Shown: positions 60,210 to 64,000 of the stretch, in pieces
Position numbering within the stretch: the first letter of the stretch is position 1
Layout: each line of letters begins with the position of its first letter
Assembly (NCBI GenBank): GCA_963704005.1
Contig: CAVPGJ010000001.1
Location: 496,001 to 560,000, forward strand
From: AC-32 sp963704005
GTDB taxonomy: Bacteria > Actinomycetota > Thermoleophilia > Gaiellales > Gaiellaceae
DNA: 64,000 nucleotides
Reading direction: 5' to 3'
Translations under genes and position numbers: made by a program
The notes under the pieces: model-generated
The model's input: only the letters and a program-made list of their open reading frames with translations
The model's database searches: none
Told to the model about the DNA's origin: nothing

Positions 60210-61239
60210 AGGCCGCGTCGATCGCTCGCGGGAGCTCTTGCGCTTCGGCGGGCTCGACTGCGTCGTCCCAATCGGTCGCCCGCTCGAGTCGCGCTCCCAG
60301 TCGTTCGAGGCGCCGATCCGCTTCGCCGTACTTTGACTGCGCGTTCTGGATGTGCTTGCCGACCACGTCGAAGTCGGTGCGGAAACGCTCGAAGTCCTGT
60401 GCGAGCTGCCCGCAGTACGCCATGACCTCCTGCGCGTGCTGCTCGATCTGCATCCCCTTGAGCCCGAGCGTGATCACGAGCAGGTACGCGTGCAACGTCG
60501 TCGGAGAGACCGGGAACACGCGCTTCCCGAGGGCGTACTCGTAGAGGCCGCTCGAGCCGCAGACGACCTCGTAGTAGACCGACTCCGCAGGGAGGTACAT
60601 GAGCGCGAAGTCGTAGGTGTTCTCGCCCGGGAGGACGTACTTCGACGCGATCGCGTCGACATGTCCCTTCACGTCCCTGACGAAGGCGCGCTCGTGCAGT
60701 TGCCGCTCGTCGCCGTCGCCCGCGGTGACGAGCCGCTCGAAGTTGTCGAGCGGGAACTTCGCGTCGACCGGGACGAGCTTGTCGACCTTGATCACGGCGT
60801 CAACGCGCTCGCCGGTCCGGAAGGTGTACTGGAGGTGGTACGCGTCGGGGGGCAGCGAGTCGCGTAGGAGGTTACCCAGCAGGATCTCGCCGACGCCTCC
60901 GCGGGCCTTCGGTGGGCGCAGCGCCTGTTCGAGGCGTGCCAGGTCGTTTGCCCGCGCGAGCATCTGTGCCGCTGTCCCGTCGAGCTTGCCGAGCCTCTCG
61001 ACGATGTCGTTTGCGGTCTTGCCGGCGTTCTGCTGCGTGGAGAGTAGGCGGCCGTCGAGGCCCTCGAGCCGGCGGTCGACCCGCGATTCGAGGCCCCCGA
61101 AGCGCCGGTCGATCGCATCCGCGATACCTGTCAGGCCGCGGGCGGCCTCCTCCTTCTGCGTCTCCAGGAAACGGCGCAGCCAGGCGGCGAGAGCGAGGCC
61201 GCCGACGACGACCACCAACAGGACGAGAAGCGCAGTCAT
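60208..61239 (-). CDS. rmuC: DNA recombination protein RmuC
   Basis: 343 aa. One N-terminal membrane helix (MTALLVLLVVVVGGLALAAW), a coiled-coil stretch (AIDRRFGGLESRVDRRLEG) and the RmuC nuclease-like domain: RGGVGEILLGNLLRDSLP, VDAVIKVDKLVPVDAKFPLDN and DFALMYLPAESVYYEVV. RmuC limits inversions and recombination between repeats. ATG 61239 was chosen over the frame open to 61467, because the membrane helix starts there and TAGGGT lies 10 bp upstream. Confidence 0.9.
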   Translation of the reverse strand: MTALLVLLVVVVGGLALAAWLRRFLETQKEEAARGLTGIADAIDRRFGGLESRVDRRLEGLDGRLLSTQQNAGKTANDIVERLGKLDGTAAQMLARANDLARLEQALRPPKARGGVGEILLGNLLRDSLPPDAYHLQYTFRTGERVDAVIKVDKLVPVDAKFPLDNFERLVTAGDGDERQLHERAFVRDVKGHVDAIASKYVLPGENTYDFALMYLPAESVYYEVVCGSSGLYEYALGKRVFPVSPTTLHAYLLVITLGLKGMQIEQHAQEVMAYCGQLAQDFERFRTDFDVVGKHIQNAQSKYGEADRRLERLGARLERATDWDDAVEPAEAQELPRAIDAA

Positions 61240-61275
61240 GAGCCGACAAACCCTAGAGACGGCGTCGGACAGCAC

Positions 61276-61351
61276 TGAGGCGCCGCTTGCGGTGCCGATT
61301 CTCAGGACGAACGGGCTTTGCCCGTTCGTCCGTCTGAACTGACCGGTCGAC
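61276..61351 (+). repeat. Two-hairpin dispersed element, family B, copy 5
   Basis: GAGGCGCCGCTTGCGGTGCC (hairpin 1), linker ATTCTCAGG, hairpin 2 GGACGAACGGGC / GCCCGTTCGTCC (perfect 12-bp stem, TTT loop), then CGTCTGAACTGACCGGTCGA. It lies just upstream of rmuC in opposite orientation, so here it is not downstream of a sense gene. Confidence 0.82.
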
Positions 61352-61370
61352 CCGCGGGCATGACCGGGAA

Positions 61371-61400
61371 CGACGAGGGCGGCTCGCGCCGCCCTCGTCG
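61371..61400 (-). terminator. Hairpin terminator of the 58-aa gene
   Basis: CGACGAGGGCGG paired with CCGCCCTCGTCG around CTCGCG, a perfect 12-bp stem 11 bp after the stop codon of the small minus-strand gene at 61412. Confidence 0.7.
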
Positions 61401-61411
61401 AAAGGATCGAG

Positions 61412-61588
61412 CTAGGACGCTCCGGGCGGGCTCTCCTGCCCTTCGGTCGCGGGCGGCTCGGAACCACCGGCGGGCGGCGTGCTCATCCCGCCCTGTTCCT
61501 GGCCCATGCCTTCCTGCTTCGTCGAGCCCTCGCCGCTCATCTCGTCCGTCTTCTTGTCACGGCCGAGCAACTTGTCGAGCCAACTCAT
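61412..61588 (-). CDS. 58-aa Gly/Gln/Pro-rich small protein
   Basis: Encodes MSWLDKLLGRDKKTDEMSGE followed by a low-complexity tail rich in Gly, Gln, Glu and Pro. The N terminus is an amphipathic basic helix and the rest is probably disordered. A strong AAGGAGG lies 5 bp upstream of the ATG and a perfect hairpin terminator follows, so expression is well supported although the family is unknown. It resembles in style small stress-related proteins, but no name is given. Confidence 0.7.
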   Translation of the reverse strand: MSWLDKLLGRDKKTDEMSGEGSTKQEGMGQEQGGMSTPPAGGSEPPATEGQESPPGAS

Positions 61589-61748
61589 GCGGCCTCCTTC
61601 GTATGTGTCTAGCAGTATCCGAAATGGCCGCCAAAAACGCCAGATCCGGACGACCTTTCGGCCCTCCGGATCTGACTCGACGACCCTACTTACTGGCCTG
61701 TCCGCGTGTCAAGGGCGGTCGAACCTGCTGCTACCCTGCACGCGCCCG

Positions 61749-62465
61749 TTGGCCAAGAAGTCCCGCACACCCGCCCCTCCGAGGAAGGTCCAGGCGCCGC
61801 AGCGCCGGGCCGACCGCCGCCAACCCCGCACGTCGGAGGAGCGGCGCACGCTCTGGGTCTCGGTCGCCTTCGCCGCCTCCGGGATCGCCGCGATCGGCCT
61901 CGTGGTGCTCGTCTTCGCCTTGACCAACAACAGCAGCAAGGGCAGCACCGGCGGGGCCCCGAAGCCTGTCAACGAGGGCAAGCTCGTCGGCCTCCAGACC
62001 GGCCCGGCGCCCTGGAACCCCGGGCTCACCAACCTGCCGGACCGGCTGAAGCCGCTCGGCCTGAGCGCGCTCGGCGCCGAGGGCGAGGTCGTGCACATCC
62101 ACCAGCACCTGGACATCTTCGTGAACGGCAAGCACGAGACGGTCCCGGCCCTGATCGGCATCTACGACGGCCAGTTCCTGACCCAGCTCCACACGCACGA
62201 CGCGAGCGGGATCATGCACGTCGAGTCGCCGACCAAGCGCACGTTCGACCTCGGCGAGTTCTTCGGCGTCTGGGGCGTTCGCCTGACCGACAAGTGCGTT
62301 GGCGGCTATTGCAGGCCGAAGGTTCCGTGGACGATGTACGTGAACGGCGCGGCGTACTCCGGCGACCCGAGCGCGCTGGTCCTCAAGCGCCACCAGGAGA
62401 TCGCGTTCGTGATCGGCAAGCGGCCGAAGCAGATCCCCTCCACGTACAACTTCGGCGGCCTCTGA
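61749..62465 (+). CDS. Membrane-anchored His-containing extracytoplasmic protein
   Basis: 238 aa, family not named. A basic N terminus (AKKSRTPAPPRKVQAPQRR) precedes one membrane helix (VSVAFAASGIAAIGLVVLVFAL, near residues 38-59). The outer domain contains EVVHIHQHLDIFVNGKHETV, TQLHTHDASGIMHVESP and a cysteine pair in DKCVGGYCRPK. The histidine clusters suggest copper or other metal binding (inference). The start TTG 61749 is provisional; TACCCT lies 11 bp upstream. tRNA-Leu follows. Confidence 0.75.
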   Translation: MAKKSRTPAPPRKVQAPQRRADRRQPRTSEERRTLWVSVAFAASGIAAIGLVVLVFALTNNSSKGSTGGAPKPVNEGKLVGLQTGPAPWNPGLTNLPDRLKPLGLSALGAEGEVVHIHQHLDIFVNGKHETVPALIGIYDGQFLTQLHTHDASGIMHVESPTKRTFDLGEFFGVWGVRLTDKCVGGYCRPKVPWTMYVNGAAYSGDPSALVLKRHQEIAFVIGKRPKQIPSTYNFGGL

Positions 62466-62495
62466 GCTTTCCCGGGCCCGGGCTATCCTTGCCGC

Positions 62496-62584
62496 GCCGG
62501 GGTGGCGAAACTGGACATACGCGCCTGGCTTAAAACCAGGTGTGGGCATCTGCCCGCGTGAGGGTTCGAGTCCCTCCCCCGGCA
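62496..62584 (+). tRNA. tRNA-Leu (anticodon UAA)
   Basis: 89-nt class II tRNA: acceptor GCCGGGG paired with CCCCGGC plus discriminator A, anticodon arm CCTGG-CTTAAAA-CCAGG giving anticodon TAA, a long variable arm (TGGGCATCTGCCCG region) and T arm GGGTTCGAGTCCC. CCA is not encoded. TATCCT (62484-62489) sits 6 bp before the first base. It decodes TTA, the rarest leucine codon in such GC-rich genomes (the bldA tRNA in Streptomyces). Confidence 0.93.
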
Positions 62585-62597
62585 TACACTCCGGGCG

Positions 62598-63887
62598 ATG
62601 GCCGAGGTGCAGGAGGTTTCGCCAGGGTACGGCGAGCTCGAGTGGGAGACGCCGCTCTACCTGACGGCGCTGGCGCAGTTCGAGCAGGCCCTCCCGCATG
62701 CCGGCGTCGAGGACTTCGTGGCCGAGCGGCTGCGCTACCCGGAGCGCGCGCTGGTGGTCACCGTGCCGGTCCACCTCGACTCCGGGCGCCTCGGCGTCTT
62801 CCCCGGCTACCGCGTGCAGCACTCGACGGTGCTCGGCCCCTCCAAGGGCGGCGTTCGCTACGACATGGAGGTCACGCTCGGAGAGTGCGCCGCGCTCGCG
62901 ATGTGGATGACCTGGAAGTGCGCGCTCCTGCGGCTGCCGTACGGCGGCGCCAAGGGCGGTCTACGCTGCAGCCCGCGCGATCTGTCCGCGGCCGAGCTTC
63001 AGAAGCTGACGCGGCGCTTCACGGCCGAGCTGCTCCCGATCATCGGCCCGCAGGCCGACATCCCCGCGCCCGACATGGCGACGAACGAGCAGACGATGGC
63101 CTGGATGATGGATACCTACTCGATGCAGGCCGGCCACGCGGTGCCCGAGATCGTGACCGGAAAGCCGGTCGCGCTCGGCGGCTCGCTCTTCCGGAGCGAG
63201 GCGACCGGCGCGGGAGTCGTGATGGTGATCGCGCGCGCGTGCGAGCGGCTCGGCTGGCCGCTCGGGGAGCAACGGTGTGTCATCCAGGGCTTCGGCAACG
63301 TCGGCGGCGTGGCGGCCGGCGAGCTGCACGACCAGGGCGCCAGAGTCGTGGCGGTCTCGGATCTTTCCGGCGGCGTCCACGACGCGCGCGGGCTCGACAT
63401 CCCGGCGCTGAGGAGCTACGCGGAGGAGCACGGCTCGCTGGCGGGCTACACCGGTGGCGAGCGCGTCACGAACGAGGAGCTGCTCGAGCTGCCGTGCGAC
63501 ATCCTCGCCCTCGCCGCACGCGAGGACCAGATCACCGGCGAGAACGCCGCGCGGGTGAAGGCCAGGCTCGTCGCCGAGGGCGCCAACGGCCCGACCTCGC
63601 TCGAGGGCGACGCGATCCTCGCCGACCGCGGCATCGTCGTCCTGCCCGACGTGTTGACCAACGCAGGCGGCGTGACGGTCTCGTACTTCGAGTGGGTGCA
63701 GGACCTCGGCCGGCTGTTCTGGAGCCGCGCCGAGATCCGCGCCAAGCTGGCCGACCAGCTCAGCGACGCCTTCGACCGCGTCTGGCGGCTGGCGGAGGAG
63801 CAGGGCATCTCCCTGCGCAGCGCCGCGCTCGTCTCCGGGATCCGCGAAGTGGCCGGCGCGCTGACGGCGCGGGGGATCTACCCGTGA
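62598..63887 (+). CDS. gdhA: Glutamate dehydrogenase (Glu/Leu/Phe/Val family)
   Basis: 429 aa oxidoreductase interconverting glutamate and 2-oxoglutarate plus ammonia. The substrate/catalytic segments STVLGPSKGGVRY and CALLRLPYGGAKGGLRCSP (signature lysines, residues about 76-127) are intact, as are PAPDMATNEQTMAWMMD and the nucleotide fold VIQGFGNVGGVAAGELHDQG near residues 232-250. Coenzyme preference is not clear. ATG with TACACT 7 bp upstream, directly behind the tRNA, so it may start as a leaderless mRNA. The stop overlaps the next gene (GTGA). Confidence 0.92.
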   Translation: MAEVQEVSPGYGELEWETPLYLTALAQFEQALPHAGVEDFVAERLRYPERALVVTVPVHLDSGRLGVFPGYRVQHSTVLGPSKGGVRYDMEVTLGECAALAMWMTWKCALLRLPYGGAKGGLRCSPRDLSAAELQKLTRRFTAELLPIIGPQADIPAPDMATNEQTMAWMMDTYSMQAGHAVPEIVTGKPVALGGSLFRSEATGAGVVMVIARACERLGWPLGEQRCVIQGFGNVGGVAAGELHDQGARVVAVSDLSGGVHDARGLDIPALRSYAEEHGSLAGYTGGERVTNEELLELPCDILALAAREDQITGENAARVKARLVAEGANGPTSLEGDAILADRGIVVLPDVLTNAGGVTVSYFEWVQDLGRLFWSRAEIRAKLADQLSDAFDRVWRLAEEQGISLRSAALVSGIREVAGALTARGIYP

Positions 63888-64000
63888 GCTCGGAGGCCCG
63901 CGCCCGCGACGCGATGATTCCCGAGCCGCTGACGCTCGAGGGCTCGGCGTCCGCGCAGGAGGCCGGGCAGCACCTGACCGAGCCGGACGTCCGCGCGGTC
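63884..64000 (+). CDS. CBS-domain protein, 5' part only
   Basis: The first 39 codons of a gene cut by the window edge. GTG 63884 overlaps the gdhA stop. The sequence RDAMIPEPLTLEGSASAQEA matches the start of a CBS domain, a regulatory nucleotide-binding module. The coupling suggests a link with glutamate dehydrogenase (inference). Confidence 0.7.
   Translation, partial: MSSEARARDAMIPEPLTLEGSASAQEAGQHLTEPDVRAV

Overview
The window is very GC-rich bacterial chromosome from what looks like an actinobacterium. Gene content and style fit the deep-branching class Thermoleophilia (Gaiellales/Solirubrobacterales type) best; that placement is inference from gene content, not a phylogeny. Supporting signs are Pst/PolyP genes with CHAD, VapBC, AzlCD, an AddAB pair with cysteine clusters in both subunits, a tRNA without encoded CCA, many start codons that lack a Shine-Dalgarno site but carry a TANNNT hexamer a few bases upstream (leaderless style), and dense packing with 1-8 bp overlaps. 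No prophage, insertion sequence, CRISPR array or rRNA was seen. No gap longer than 300 bases lacks a described feature.

Layout. 1-10146: phosphate and polyphosphate locus (pstS divergent from pstCAB-phoU, then ppk1, a frameshifted ppx, a CYTH/CHAD protein and a second, lipoprotein pstS); 11-bp-phased GTTAC repeats lie in front of three of its transcription units. 10117-20712: small metabolic and repair genes (amidohydrolase, VOC, DUF2182/DUF1326 pair, acyl-CoA dehydrogenase, tandem methyltransferases, LigD-type polymerase domain, secreted protein, NUDIX, HhH-GPD, GMC oxidoreductase). 20709-30026: a cyclase-ATPase-TPR signalling protein, a P-loop kinase, VapBC, two HIT-like proteins and an Lhr helicase. 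30050-36889: a strong promoter and structured leader in front of an unknown His-rich secreted protein, then lipoprotein, Nei glycosylase and AzlCD. 37049-39138: parA overlapping an unusual ftsZ whose long acidic/proline-rich region is at the N terminus. 39288-47020: membrane protein, gamma-glutamyltransferase, GNAT, DedA, phosphoesterase, HD-GYP, isocitrate-type dehydrogenase, zinc ribbon. 47208-54081: addB-addA-nth repair operon. 54120-64000: PAS/zinc-ribbon protein, CorA, thioredoxin reductase, baeRF-type ribosome-rescue factor, aconitase, RmuC, tRNA-Leu(UAA), glutamate dehydrogenase and the start of a CBS-domain protein.

The most notable unexplained structure is a dispersed family of two-hairpin elements (about 70-76 bp). 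There are five full copies, one 3' fragment and a diverged version tandemly triplicated with a 101-bp period. Stem sequences differ between copies but remain paired, while loops and linkers are conserved. A second, unrelated long-inverted-repeat element occurs twice.

Six genes (ppx, DUF2182, ligD-pol, HhH-GPD, ftsZ, nth) are each broken by a single-base frameshift. Because ftsZ is one of them, sequencing or assembly indels are the likelier cause than decay, so these are listed as CDS with the break described.
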